Of a stretch of 38,103 bases of DNA, positions 23,932 through 32,589 are shown in pieces; the stretch's first letter is position 1; each line of letters opens with the position of its first letter. The DNA is from Flavobacterium psychrophilum. GTDB taxonomy: Bacteria > Bacteroidota > Bacteroidia > Flavobacteriales > Flavobacteriaceae. Both the position numbers and the translations under genes were made by a program. The stretch lies in the NCBI GenBank assembly GCA_003243255.1, contig QFQM01000021.1, forward strand, positions 1 to 38,103. The letters run 5' to 3'. A model generated the notes under the pieces. That model did not search any database. It saw only the letters and a program-made list of their open reading frames with translations, and was not told the origin of the DNA.

Positions 23932-26142
23932 TCAAATATTTAAATTTTGTCTTAGCTTCTCCTTTTCATATTGCAACAAGCTATTCAATTCATATAATTT
24001 TCTTTCACGAATATATTGCAAAACATCATCCTGGCTTAATGTAATTGGAATTCTATCTTGAATCTTTCTAACAGCGCTGCTAGGAACTCCAAATTCAGAA
24101 AGAATAGCCAAATTCTCTCTAACAAAATCATTTTCTATTAAATTAGCATAATAAACATAGTTTCCAGCTCGAAATCCTCGCTCATAACAAACAAATTTTT
24201 GAAGTTCATTTATAACAGATAACCATTTAGGAACTTTATACTCAAACCAGTGTTTCATAACTTGAAATGTCTCTTGAATTGATTGATCTCTAATATCCGA
24301 TTCCGTCCAAGATGAGAATTTTGGTTGCTTATTTTTATAATCTAAATCTTCTTGAATTAACTTATTTATACTTCTATGGATACCATAATTAAAAGTCATA
24401 AATATTAGTTTTTTCTTTGACATAGGTTTGGTAGATTCACCTTCGACTATTAAATGATCCCATGCCAAACCTAAAACATAACTCAATTGAGGATAAGTAG
24501 GGAATTGATTCCAAGCAAAAAGCTCATAATCAGTATTTATATCATTCCTTAAAACATCAATTATTGTTTTCTGCCCATGAACTTTCACTCCATTTCTTTT
24601 TATAATTTCTCTTTCACTTTCTGGAATAGCCCTAATAGCATTAATTTGTTCAGAAGAAGAATCTATAATCTCATCGCTTTCTAAGTGAATCAAAATTTCA
24701 TCTTTAATTGGATTTTGCTGAAAAAAAGGTATATCAATTATTATGTTTTCATTTTCAGGTGGTTTATTAAAGTTATATATTTTCCCTACAAAATGTTCCA
24801 TCATTCTTCCTGCCCTACCTTTGATATTAGAATAATCAAAAAAATCTATCTCTTTTGGTCTGCCGTTTAGTTTAAGTCCCTTATGCCTATCAAAATAAAT
24901 TATGTTTTTAGCACTAGTATTTACTCCTTCAATTATAGTAGATGTACAAAACAAATACTTTAATTTTCCTTGATTAAAATAATCAATTATTGAAGTTGTA
25001 ATATGCTTCTGTAAAGCTCCATCATGAATACCAATGTTATTTTTTAAATTTTTTAAAACACTCCAGTCTTCTGCCACATTATCATTTATCCACTCTGCTA
25101 AAGGATAATCGTTGGAAGGAGTTGATACCCTTCCAGTTAAATAATTTGAGAATTTTTTTGACAAATCTCTAACTCTATTAGGTGAAGAGCAATAAATAAG
25201 TGTCTGCTCTTGCTGTAAAGAAATTAGCAAATCAAAAAGAACTTTTTCTTTGTATATTTTTTTGTTTCCAGTATCTCCAAATTCTCCAATATATTCTTGA
25301 TAGATGTTTACTTCATTTGAATCCACTAATGAGTAATTACTTTTAAAAAAAATAGCATTATATTTTTCTTCAAAGCCTTGGCTAATACTATCAATATTTG
25401 GCCCTAATAAATAAAATTTAGGGCTAAATTTTTTAAGCATATAGTGAAATGCATTATTCAACGAAGACGATCGTTCATCATCTCTTTTACCACTCAATTT
25501 ATAAAATTCATCAATTACTAAAAAATCAACAAATGGAAAATCTTGATACTCATTTACACGCTCAGCTGTGAAAAGGAAAATATTTCCTTTATCTCTACTT
25601 GCCTCTTGGGATGTTCTAACTATCAACTTATAAGACTTGTTATATTTCAATAATTTTTTCCTCGTTTCATCTAACAAGGCTAGAGTCGGTTGAATTACAA
25701 CAATGTTTTTAAACATTAATGAAGCTACAATTTCTTCAATAAGAAGACTTTTTCCAAAACTTGTTGGAGCGCTAACAATTACGTTTTTATCACCATTTAA
25801 TAGTTTTAAGAGCTCAAATTGTTCATCATGAAGATATTTATTTTCCAAATTTTCTGAAACATGAAGTTCTTTTCGAAGTTGCCCAGATATGTTAGAGAAT
25901 TTAAATCTGTCTTTATATTTTTCTAAGTAAGGATAAAAGCCAGAAGCTTCAACTAAATCTGTCCAAATTTCATGCGTTGATTCATGAAGTTTATTCCAAT
26001 TATGTAAAATATGAATTACCAATTTTCTTCCATCATTTTCATTATCTTCTAAAAGTGAAGAACATGTTTGTGCAAGATCAAAACTTTGATCAAAATTTAG
26101 TTCTTCAGATTGATTAACGAAATTTAATAACTCTTCCATCAT
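23932..26142 (-). CDS. hamB: Hachiman defence system helicase HamB
   Basis: A 736-residue superfamily 2 helicase. Walker A is APTSFGKS (125-132), motif Ia lies near QPTLALLDETRK (151-162), motif II is VIDEFYKL (209-216, DEFY in place of DEAH), and motif VI is NIKGRAGRM (about residues 434-442), as in Ski2-like helicases. The N-terminal ~100 residues and the C-terminal ~230 residues are family-specific and helical. In characterised Hachiman, HamB binds and translocates on DNA, keeps the HamA nuclease inactive, and releases it when phage replication damages DNA. The start overlaps the hamA stop (TAATG), so the two are coupled. A second ATG follows immediately and is an alternative start. The gene is strikingly AT-rich compared with its neighbours, indicating horizontal acquisition. 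Confidence 0.9.
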   Translation of the reverse strand: MMEELLNFVNQSEELNFDQSFDLAQTCSSLLEDNENDGRKLVIHILHNWNKLHESTHEIWTDLVEASGFYPYLEKYKDRFKFSNISGQLRKELHVSENLENKYLHDEQFELLKLLNGDKNVIVSAPTSFGKSLLIEEIVASLMFKNIVVIQPTLALLDETRKKLLKYNKSYKLIVRTSQEASRDKGNIFLFTAERVNEYQDFPFVDFLVIDEFYKLSGKRDDERSSSLNNAFHYMLKKFSPKFYLLGPNIDSISQGFEEKYNAIFFKSNYSLVDSNEVNIYQEYIGEFGDTGNKKIYKEKVLFDLLISLQQEQTLIYCSSPNRVRDLSKKFSNYLTGRVSTPSNDYPLAEWINDNVAEDWSVLKNLKNNIGIHDGALQKHITTSIIDYFNQGKLKYLFCTSTIIEGVNTSAKNIIYFDRHKGLKLNGRPKEIDFFDYSNIKGRAGRMMEHFVGKIYNFNKPPENENIIIDIPFFQQNPIKDEILIHLESDEIIDSSSEQINAIRAIPESEREIIKRNGVKVHGQKTIIDVLRNDINTDYELFAWNQFPTYPQLSYVLGLAWDHLIVEGESTKPMSKKKLIFMTFNYGIHRSINKLIQEDLDYKNKQPKFSSWTESDIRDQSIQETFQVMKHWFEYKVPKWLSVINELQKFVCYERGFRAGNYVYYANLIENDFVRENLAILSEFGVPSSAVRKIQDRIPITLSQDDVLQYIRERKLYELNSLLQYEKEKLRQNLNI

Positions 26143-27161
26143 TATTGATTTTTAAACAATTTTTCATGAAGTACTTTTATTAACTCTTTTTTACTCGGTA
26201 TAGGAAAAAGTAGAAGTACAATATTTAATTCAGTTCTTATTGGCTCTCCCACTTCATCTTTTATACTTTTCATTTTTGTTTCAAATTCCAATTTTATTTC
26301 AGCAATTTCATCTCTTAAATCAGCATTAAACTTATCTGAATTAACATCTGCACATCCTTCAAAAATTTTAGATTGATAAGTACAAACTAATGGTATCGTT
26401 ACTGATTTAATGAAATCCTGAAGTCTTTTTTCTTTTTTCTCAACCTGCTTCAAAGTTTTAAACCATTCTTCTTTTCTTTTTAAAAATTCAGAATATTCAA
26501 CCTCTGTATTTAAATCTTCGTACTCGTTAAGGGGTTTAAATGCATCTTTCTTCTTATTAATAAGCGCAATTTCACGGTATAAAAAATCAGTTTTAAAATG
26601 ATTAACAATATCATCTACTAAGTCTTTAACACCTAATTTCCCTGCATGGCCAGTTTTTCTAGCATACAATTTAGACTCACCTAAATAAATTGAATTTAGA
26701 GTTTCATCATTTAAATCTTTTCCAATATGGACAATATCGAAACCATGAACAACCGCATTGTCGGTGTCTTTAAAATGTATTTTTGACAACAACGGTTCAG
26801 TGTCAAAAAAATCTCTCAAAAGGAGATGCAATATCATTTCCCCAAATTCTCCTTTCTTTAGATATTTTTTTTCTTCTTCTAATTCACAATCTGACAACTC
26901 CGAATCTTCGTCTACATATACCCATTTTACTTGTTTATATTCATCAATTCTATATATCGCAGTTGCAGCCTCCTTAAGAATTCTTCTATCATATTTTTTT
27001 AGAATTCCTGTATGGTAACCAAATGCAAAATCAACGATGACATCCATCAAAAGTTCAGTAAACTCTTCATTTCTATACCTTCCAAGATCAAATCCCAAGT
27101 AGTAAACTCTTAAGTTATCTTCTGACAAAGTATTAATAACAGTATGTGAATTAAAAGCCAT
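26142..27161 (-). CDS. hamA: Hachiman defence system effector nuclease HamA (DUF1837)
   Basis: A 339-residue protein with the DUF1837 layout of a PD-(D/E)xK nuclease: GEFGE (E105/E108), VHGFDIVHI (D142) and LGESKLY (E162-x-K164). The E-x-K pair corresponds to the catalytic residues of described HamA proteins. In the known system HamA is a nonspecific DNA nuclease unleashed by HamB, giving abortive infection. It is the first gene of a two-gene operon. A consensus -7 element and a 7-bp palindrome lie just upstream. The N-terminal ~95 residues and the helical C-terminal third, rich in Lys and Glu, would contact HamB (inference). The low G+C content matches hamB and differs from the flanks. Confidence 0.9.
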   Translation of the reverse strand: MAFNSHTVINTLSEDNLRVYYLGFDLGRYRNEEFTELLMDVIVDFAFGYHTGILKKYDRRILKEAATAIYRIDEYKQVKWVYVDEDSELSDCELEEEKKYLKKGEFGEMILHLLLRDFFDTEPLLSKIHFKDTDNAVVHGFDIVHIGKDLNDETLNSIYLGESKLYARKTGHAGKLGVKDLVDDIVNHFKTDFLYREIALINKKKDAFKPLNEYEDLNTEVEYSEFLKRKEEWFKTLKQVEKKEKRLQDFIKSVTIPLVCTYQSKIFEGCADVNSDKFNADLRDEIAEIKLEFETKMKSIKDEVGEPIRTELNIVLLLFPIPSKKELIKVLHEKLFKNQ

Positions 27162-27173
27162 AATTTAATTGTT

Positions 27174-27190
27174 TTACCCTAACAGGGTAA
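27174..27190. promoter_or_regulatory. Operator-like palindrome upstream of hamA
   Basis: TTACCCT-AAC-AGGGTAA is a perfect 7-bp inverted repeat 13 nt upstream of the hamA ATG and just downstream of a -7 element. It would lie at the start of the transcript, a classic repressor position. It could also form a small RNA hairpin. Confidence 0.5.
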
Positions 27191-27198
27191 TTACCAAT

Positions 27199-27206
27199 CA
27201 AATCTA
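27199..27206 (-). promoter_or_regulatory. -7 promoter element of the hamAB operon
   Basis: The minus strand reads TAGATTTG, a full TAnnTTTG match, 37 nt before the hamA start. No clear -33 TTG is visible. Confidence 0.5.
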
Positions 27207-27350
27207 AGAACATTCCTACTAACTTCTTTACGGGAAACCTCATTATCACAAAATTTTTAACCCTGTCTATAAACAATCTATACTTTTATCGATGAACTGC
27301 AACTTATCAACAATAACCTTTTCGCAATACAATTCTAACTGTAATTTTTG

Positions 27351-27380
27351 TTGTTACACTAAAAAGATGTAGTACCTTTG
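27351..27380 (+). promoter_or_regulatory. Full promoter of the MFS gene (leaderless)
   Basis: A -33 TTG at 27351-27353 and a -7 TACCTTTG at 27373-27380 are separated by exactly 19 nt, the best Bacteroidota promoter in the window. The ATG follows 4 nt after the -7 element, so transcription should start at or next to the start codon. Confidence 0.75.
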
Positions 27381-27384
27381 TACC

Positions 27385-28551
27385 ATGAAACTAAGTTTGC
27401 TACCGCTCGCTCTGGGCGGCCTTACCATAGGCATCACAGAGTTCGTTATGATGGGCCTTCTGCCCGATATCGCACACGACCTTAACATCAGCATACCACA
27501 GGCGGGCCACCTTATCTCGGCATATGCCCTGGGTGTGGTCATTGGCGCACCGCTGCTTGTTATTGCCGGGCGAAACTTCCCTCCTAAAAAAATGCTGCTG
27601 GCTATGGCCATTATGCTAACGGTTTTCAACGCACTGTCTATCATCGCACCGGGTTACAACCTGCTGTTTGCGTCGCGTTTCCTTTCGGGGCTGCCGCATG
27701 GGGCTTTCTTTGGGGTGGGTGCCGTTGTTGCCAGCCGCCTTGCCGATGCCGGTAAAGAGGCACGCTCTATCGCTATTATGTTCTCGGGGCTTACCATCGC
27801 TAACGTGGTTGGGGTTCCGCTGGGAACGTACATAGGCCACAACTACAGCTGGCGTTATACCTTTGTGGTTGTTACCGTTATAGGGCTTATTACCGTGCTT
27901 ACCCTGCTGCTGCTCATGCCAAAGCTCGAATCCAAAAGGATTGACAGCATCAAAACGCAATTGCAGTTCTTTACTAAGATAGACGCATGGCTTATCATAT
28001 TTATCGTAGCTATTGGTACGGGCGGGCTGTTCTGCTGGATCAGTTACATTGCCCCGCTACTGACCGAAATATCAGGCTTCGCTGCCGAGAACGTTCCTTA
28101 CATCCTTATCCTCGCCGGACTGGGGATGGTAGTAGGTAACTTCATCGGGGGCCGCCTTGCCGACCGTTTCTCTCCTGCCACTACAGTACTTGCCGTACTG
28201 CTTATTATGGCAACCAACCTGTTGGCGGTATACCTGTTCTCCGGCAACCAGATCGTATCACTGATACTGGTTTTCCTTACCGGAAGCCTGTCGTTTGCCG
28301 TGGTCGCTCCCGTACAGATGCTGATGATACAGGCGGCTCAGGGTGCCGAGATGATTGCTTCCGCATCGCTACAGGCCAGCTTTAACATCGGGAATGCGCT
28401 TGGAGCCTTCCTTGGCGGACTGCCTCTGGTTATGGGCTACAACTATGCTTCGCCAAATTTAGTTGGCGTTGCTATGGCACTGACGGGTTCGGTTACCGCT
28501 TTGGTGCTGATCAGCCGAAATAAAAAATTGGCACAGCTCAAAACCGCATAA
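27385..28551 (+). CDS. MFS transporter (DHA1, AraJ/YdhP-like)
   Basis: A 388-residue protein with about 12 transmembrane helices. It begins LSLLPLALGGLTIGITEFVM, as in the DHA1 drug/sugar-efflux group. Motif A-like segments are present (VIAGRNFPPKK between TM2 and TM3, and GGRLADRFSP between TM8 and TM9), and the SGLPHGAFFGVG segment fits AraJ/YdhP-type exporters, which expel sugars or drugs by proton antiport. The substrate is unknown. A strong promoter places transcription at or within a base or two of the ATG, and a terminator follows, so this is a monocistronic unit. Its G+C-rich codon use contrasts with the adjoining Hachiman genes. Confidence 0.9.
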   Translation: MKLSLLPLALGGLTIGITEFVMMGLLPDIAHDLNISIPQAGHLISAYALGVVIGAPLLVIAGRNFPPKKMLLAMAIMLTVFNALSIIAPGYNLLFASRFLSGLPHGAFFGVGAVVASRLADAGKEARSIAIMFSGLTIANVVGVPLGTYIGHNYSWRYTFVVVTVIGLITVLTLLLLMPKLESKRIDSIKTQLQFFTKIDAWLIIFIVAIGTGGLFCWISYIAPLLTEISGFAAENVPYILILAGLGMVVGNFIGGRLADRFSPATTVLAVLLIMATNLLAVYLFSGNQIVSLILVFLTGSLSFAVVAPVQMLMIQAAQGAEMIASASLQASFNIGNALGAFLGGLPLVMGYNYASPNLVGVAMALTGSVTALVLISRNKKLAQLKTA

Positions 28552-28580
28552 ATATTGATCTTTAATTTCTGAATATTGAA

Positions 28581-28617
28581 TGACCCCGGAAAGCAATTTT
28601 CGGGGTCATTTTTTTTT
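28581..28617 (+). terminator. Intrinsic terminator after the MFS gene
   Basis: The perfect stem TGACCCCG/CGGGGTCA with a 12-nt loop is followed by a run of nine T. Confidence 0.92.
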
Positions 28618-28665
28618 GCAAAACTCTGCCACTTTGAACCTCTGAAACTTTATTTCTTTACAATT

Positions 28666-28786
28666 ATACCAAAAGTGCAACATTAACTTTTCAACTTTAT
28701 GACATTCAGACTTTTGACCACCCCTAATTTTACGCACCAAAATGACGTTTTTGGCGTTTTTGAGATACCAAAAGCGTAACATTAAC
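28666..28786. repeat. Two 22-nt direct repeats upstream of the histidine kinase gene
   Basis: ATACCAAAAGTGCAACATTAAC (given as 28666-28687; key part CCAAAAGTG) and a copy at 28765-28786 that differs at two positions, spaced 99 nt start to start. They lie 70-190 nt upstream of the kinase ATG and could be binding sites for a regulator. Confidence 0.5.
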
Positions 28787-28854
28787 AATTGCGAAATCCT
28801 TATGATATTTTGCGGTAATTGTTATAAAATAAGGTTTTTAACGCGTTATTAGCA

Positions 28855-31326
28855 ATGAAAAAGGTTACCTTAGCGGTTGCAACCCCACTTACACTGAGAA
28901 TTTCTTACTATATGAACACCGGCAACGAAATGAACTTCGCCACAACACTCAATCTTACTAATCGGTTAAAACAGTCGGTAAGGGATTATGTGTCCGGAAA
29001 TGGCGAAAGGGTCATCCTTGCAGATTATGCATTTTTAACACCTGAATCTTCGCAAAGCCCTGAAAAATCAAGACTTAGCATTATAGATACGGCTGCCTCC
29101 GTGATGGATCTGCACGACAAAGGCAACACTCCTGAAGCTACCAAAACCCTTGAAATACTGGACCTTAAGGCTGAAAATTACATTTTGCAGCTTGAGCTTT
29201 TGCAGTTAAAGAAAGACATTCCGCAAACCGCTAGCACTGAAGTCGATAGCTTTGTACTAAATCATCACAGCCAGCTAACCCGTGGTGTAGAAGACATCAA
29301 TCAGATGTATTCCGATAAAAGCACTGACAGTCAGGAGACAAGACAGAAATTAGACACCTATTTCAGGCAGGCTCCTATAGGCATCCTTATCCTGAAAGGC
29401 CCCAAACTGATGGTTGAAGTTGCCAACCCTCTATACCTGCAACTCGTTGACCGTGAAGCAAAAGACTTTCTGAATAAGCCCCTTTTCGAGGCACTACCCG
29501 AGATAAAAGGCCAGGCCATTGAAGATATCATTATGGAGGTTTACACCTCAGGAGTACCCTATGTTGGCGATGAAGTGGGCGTATACCTTATGCGCAACGG
29601 ACAGAAGGCCATGTGCTACTTTAATTTTGTATACCAACCTCTTTATGAGGAAGATAAAAGTGTTTCAGGCATCATTGTTGTTTGTACTGAGGTAACGGAT
29701 ATCGTTAATACCAAGAAGGAACTTACCCTTAAAAAGAAGGAATTCAGCAACATAGTGATGCAGTCGCCTATTGCGATCACCATCCTGAAAGGTGAAGACT
29801 TCATTATAGACATCGCTAACGAAGTGATGCTTAAAGACCTGTGGCGCAAGGAATTTCACGAGGTTGTAGGCCGCAGTATACTCGAAGTTTTCCCGGAACT
29901 ATATGAACAGGATTATCCCCGTTTGCTTAAAAGCGTAATGGAAACCGGTAAGCCGCATCGTGCCACAGAATCACCTGCTTATGTAGATTCTCATGATGGA
30001 AGAAATCTGTATTACCTTGATTATGAATACGCTCCTCTCTACAATACAGATGGGACAATAAATGGCATCATGTGCACAGTAAACGACGTTACACCCCGTG
30101 TAAAAGCACGTGAAACTGAAAACGCAGCCCATAAAAGATATGCCCATCTTATTGAAACACTGCCCATTGCAATGTACACCATTGACGCCAACGGCTATAT
30201 CGACCTTTACAACAAGGCCGCTGAAATACTATGGGGTCGCAAACCGGAACCGGGTATCGACCGTTGGTGTGGTTCATATAAGCTTTCTGCCCTTGACGGG
30301 ACACCAATTTCGCACGACAACTGCCCTATGGCTATGGCTTTTAAGGAAGGCCGTTCTATTGAGGAAGAGATATATATGTACCGCAGCAATGGCGAGCGTC
30401 GCCATGTTATCGTTCACCCGCAGGCGCTGCTTGACGAGAACGGCAAGACCATTGGCGCGACCAAAGTAATGATAGACATTACCGAGCGTAAAGAAGCTGA
30501 TGAGGCACTCCGCAAGAGTGAAGAGAAGTTCAGACTATTGTCAGCATCACTGGAAAACCTTGTTGCTGAACGCACTAACGAACTTAAAAACGCCAATCAG
30601 GAGCTGCAGAGTACCAACAAGGAGCTTTCTTCCTTCGCCTACATATCGAGCCACGACCTTCAGGAACCACTGCGAAAAATACACACTTTTGGTGGCATTA
30701 TTATGGCGAATGAGTTCGAAAACCTCTCAGAATCAGGCAAGCGAAACTTTACACGTATGCAGTTGGCAGCAGGAAGGATGACAAAACTCATTCAGGATCT
30801 GCTTACATATTCGCGTTCCAATTCAGCCGAAAAAACCTTTGAAGAGGTGAACCTCAACACTTTATTAAGAGAAGTGGCCTCTGATTTTACCGATGCGATA
30901 AACGAAAAGAACGGCATCATTTCTATTGGCCCTATGCCAACAATTACTGCCATTCCTTTTCAAACAAGACAACTTTTCAACAATCTGGTATCAAATGCAT
31001 TAAAATTTTCGCGTGACGGCATACCGCCCGAAATCACGATATTATCAGAAACCGTTTCAGGAAGCAGTATTGGCAACCCGAACGCAAATCCGGACAAAGA
31101 ATACCTGCATATATCAGTAACGGATAACGGAATTGGTTTCAGCCCACAATATGCATCGCGCATATTTGAGGTTTTCCAGAGGCTGCATGGCAAGACAGAG
31201 TATGAAGGCACAGGCATAGGATTGGCCATTTGTATGAAGATTGCTGAAAACCATAAAGCCATACTTAACGCAACATCCCATCCGGGAGAAGGTGCGGTAT
31301 TTAATATTTACTTCCCAATAAATTAA
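28855..31326 (+). CDS. Multi-PAS sensor histidine kinase
   Basis: An 823-residue cytoplasmic kinase without clear transmembrane segments. Order: a poorly recognisable N-terminal ~150 residues, then three PAS domains (about 160-285, 290-410 and 420-550, with PAC-like ends such as GIIVVCTEVTDIV and GIMCTVNDVT), a coiled-coil linker (LVAERTNELKNANQELQSTN), the HisKA domain with phospho-acceptor His600 in SSHDLQEPLRKI, and the ATPase domain with its N box (NNLVSNALKFS), G1 (VTDNGIGFSP), F box (IFEVFQRLH) and G2 (GTGIGLAI). It should sense a cytosolic or redox/light cue and phosphorylate a response regulator. None is encoded nearby, so it is an orphan kinase. ATG codons at 28855, 28912 and 28930 are all possible starts. 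Confidence 0.92.
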   Translation: MKKVTLAVATPLTLRISYYMNTGNEMNFATTLNLTNRLKQSVRDYVSGNGERVILADYAFLTPESSQSPEKSRLSIIDTAASVMDLHDKGNTPEATKTLEILDLKAENYILQLELLQLKKDIPQTASTEVDSFVLNHHSQLTRGVEDINQMYSDKSTDSQETRQKLDTYFRQAPIGILILKGPKLMVEVANPLYLQLVDREAKDFLNKPLFEALPEIKGQAIEDIIMEVYTSGVPYVGDEVGVYLMRNGQKAMCYFNFVYQPLYEEDKSVSGIIVVCTEVTDIVNTKKELTLKKKEFSNIVMQSPIAITILKGEDFIIDIANEVMLKDLWRKEFHEVVGRSILEVFPELYEQDYPRLLKSVMETGKPHRATESPAYVDSHDGRNLYYLDYEYAPLYNTDGTINGIMCTVNDVTPRVKARETENAAHKRYAHLIETLPIAMYTIDANGYIDLYNKAAEILWGRKPEPGIDRWCGSYKLSALDGTPISHDNCPMAMAFKEGRSIEEEIYMYRSNGERRHVIVHPQALLDENGKTIGATKVMIDITERKEADEALRKSEEKFRLLSASLENLVAERTNELKNANQELQSTNKELSSFAYISSHDLQEPLRKIHTFGGIIMANEFENLSESGKRNFTRMQLAAGRMTKLIQDLLTYSRSNSAEKTFEEVNLNTLLREVASDFTDAINEKNGIISIGPMPTITAIPFQTRQLFNNLVSNALKFSRDGIPPEITILSETVSGSSIGNPNANPDKEYLHISVTDNGIGFSPQYASRIFEVFQRLHGKTEYEGTGIGLAICMKIAENHKAILNATSHPGEGAVFNIYFPIN

Positions 31327-31391
31327 ATAGAGCTCAGATTCTAAGGTTGCAACATATCTATTATATTTGCTTAAACTTAACCATCTGACAC

Positions 31392-31976
31392 ATGAAACTA
31401 CGACAAATTATTTTTGTGCTGCTGCTTGCCACGGCATCGGCAACAGCACAAACTCTTGCAGTAAACACAAATGACACAAAAACCGGCTCAAGGTTAATAC
31501 TTACAAAAAATCATAAAGGAAAAGAAATTACTGTTGACGACAGCGTTGCAAAAAACGGTTTGGTTTTTTTCTCCGCCGGATATCAGGCCAACACCGTTAC
31601 TAACAAAGAAGTTAAGATTTTCTATATAGATCTTGATATCTACCATCATAACAACACTATCGGATGCATCAAGCAATCTGAAAACAATCTCATACTAATT
31701 CTTGAAGACGGAAGCGAGATGCAGTGTTTTCAAATGTCAGATACGGATTGCAGCCAGGAAGCCTATAAAGCAGCATTTGCACTTAACAACAAAAATGGCA
31801 GCTTTGAAGAAAATGAAAAAAACTTCAAAAAGCTTCAGACCGTGGGTATTACAAAAATTAAGGTAACTACAACCGAGACTACTCAGGAATACAAGACAAC
31901 TTCAAAATCAAGAGAGTACATAAAAGCGCATTTTGCACTGGTTGCTAAAACACTTAACGCCGGAGCAGTAAAATAA
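31392..31976 (+). CDS. Secreted protein of unknown function
   Basis: A 194-residue protein with a typical signal peptide (MKLRQIIFVLLLATASATAQ). I do not recognise the mature part. It appears beta-rich (LILTKNHKGKEITVDD, VKIFYIDLDIYHHNN) and ends with a Lys-rich helix. Two cysteines (IGCIKQ and MQCFQM/DTDCSQ region) could form a disulphide. It lies on the same strand as the histidine kinase but 65 nt downstream, and converges on the GNAT gene with a 3-nt gap between stops. No terminator is visible between them, so transcripts may overlap. Confidence 0.75.
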   Translation: MKLRQIIFVLLLATASATAQTLAVNTNDTKTGSRLILTKNHKGKEITVDDSVAKNGLVFFSAGYQANTVTNKEVKIFYIDLDIYHHNNTIGCIKQSENNLILILEDGSEMQCFQMSDTDCSQEAYKAAFALNNKNGSFEENEKNFKKLQTVGITKIKVTTTETTQEYKTTSKSREYIKAHFALVAKTLNAGAVK

Positions 31977-31979
31977 GAT

Positions 31980-32501
31980 TTATTTTAGCTGTAGCTTTAG
32001 CAATATATCCTTCTGCCTGTCATCTCCAAGCATAAAATCATGGGTTCCAAAGGCAATAAAACCATTTTTGGCGTAGAATTTTTGAGCATTGGTATTTTTA
32101 TCCCAGACACCGAGCCATAAATAATCGAAATTATTCTTTACAGCAATATCACGGGCAGCATCCAGCAGGAACTGCCCTGTTTTTTTGCCCTGATGTTGGG
32201 CACTTACATAAATACGCTCCAGTTCAAGGCTTTTCGGATCGTTTAGATCCGTTTGCGAAGGTGCATAATTGATCTTGATGAATCCAATAGCTTCATGGCC
32301 TTCCATAGCAAAATAAAAAGTCGAAGAAGTACTGTTTATAACCTCCAGAAGTTTTTCAACAGAAAATTCCGTAGCGATATAGCTTTGCATATTCGCTTCG
32401 GTATTATATTGTGCATAGGTAGCGGTAAAAGTCGTTATGCTGAGATTGCGCAGCATTTCAACATGGCGCTCATCAGCCTTTAGGAGAATACAATTTTGCA
32501 T
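31980..32501 (-). CDS. GNAT family N-acetyltransferase
   Basis: A 173-residue acetyltransferase. The GNAT acetyl-CoA site is visible in LERIYVSAQHQGKKTGQFLL (beta4 plus the Q/R-x-x-G-x-G/A pyrophosphate loop, here QGKKTG), preceded by FAMEGHEAIGFIKI and followed by LWLGVWDKNTNAQKFYAKNGF, a typical motif B with the Asn and Tyr that help catalysis. It transfers acetyl from acetyl-CoA to an amine. The substrate is unknown (small molecule, polyamine or protein). It is convergent with the secreted-protein gene, and the csp terminator lies between it and csp on the same strand. Confidence 0.9.
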   Translation of the reverse strand: MQNCILLKADERHVEMLRNLSITTFTATYAQYNTEANMQSYIATEFSVEKLLEVINSTSSTFYFAMEGHEAIGFIKINYAPSQTDLNDPKSLELERIYVSAQHQGKKTGQFLLDAARDIAVKNNFDYLWLGVWDKNTNAQKFYAKNGFIAFGTHDFMLGDDRQKDILLKLQLK

Positions 32502-32510
32502 GGTATAAAA

Positions 32511-32541
32511 ATAAAAAAGTCCCCCGACTTGGCGGGGGACT
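32511..32541 (-). terminator. Intrinsic terminator after the cold-shock gene
   Basis: The perfect stem AGTCCCCCG/CGGGGGACT with a 6-nt loop is followed on the minus strand by TTTTTTATTTTT. It lies between csp and the GNAT gene, so the two are transcribed separately or with attenuated read-through. Confidence 0.9.
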
Positions 32542-32589
32542 CTGTGCTGGTAAGTTATAGGGAAGCCGAAGAAATAACTCTCCGGGCGA

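Larger units (their letters stand above)
28552..28854. other. Intergenic interval with terminator and direct repeats
   Basis: No gene is supported. It holds the MFS terminator, a stretch of ACTCTGCCACTTTGAACC/TCTGAAACTTT-type repeats (28622-28652), two 22-nt direct repeats (28666-28687 and 28765-28786) and a near-palindrome ACCAAAA-TGACG-TTTTTGG between them. Confidence 0.6.

Noticed and set aside
28606..28788. 60-residue minus-strand frame in the MFS-kinase interval
   Set aside because: Its repeated MLMLRFWY/LMLHFWY segments are merely the translation of the two direct repeats, and it runs into the MFS terminator.
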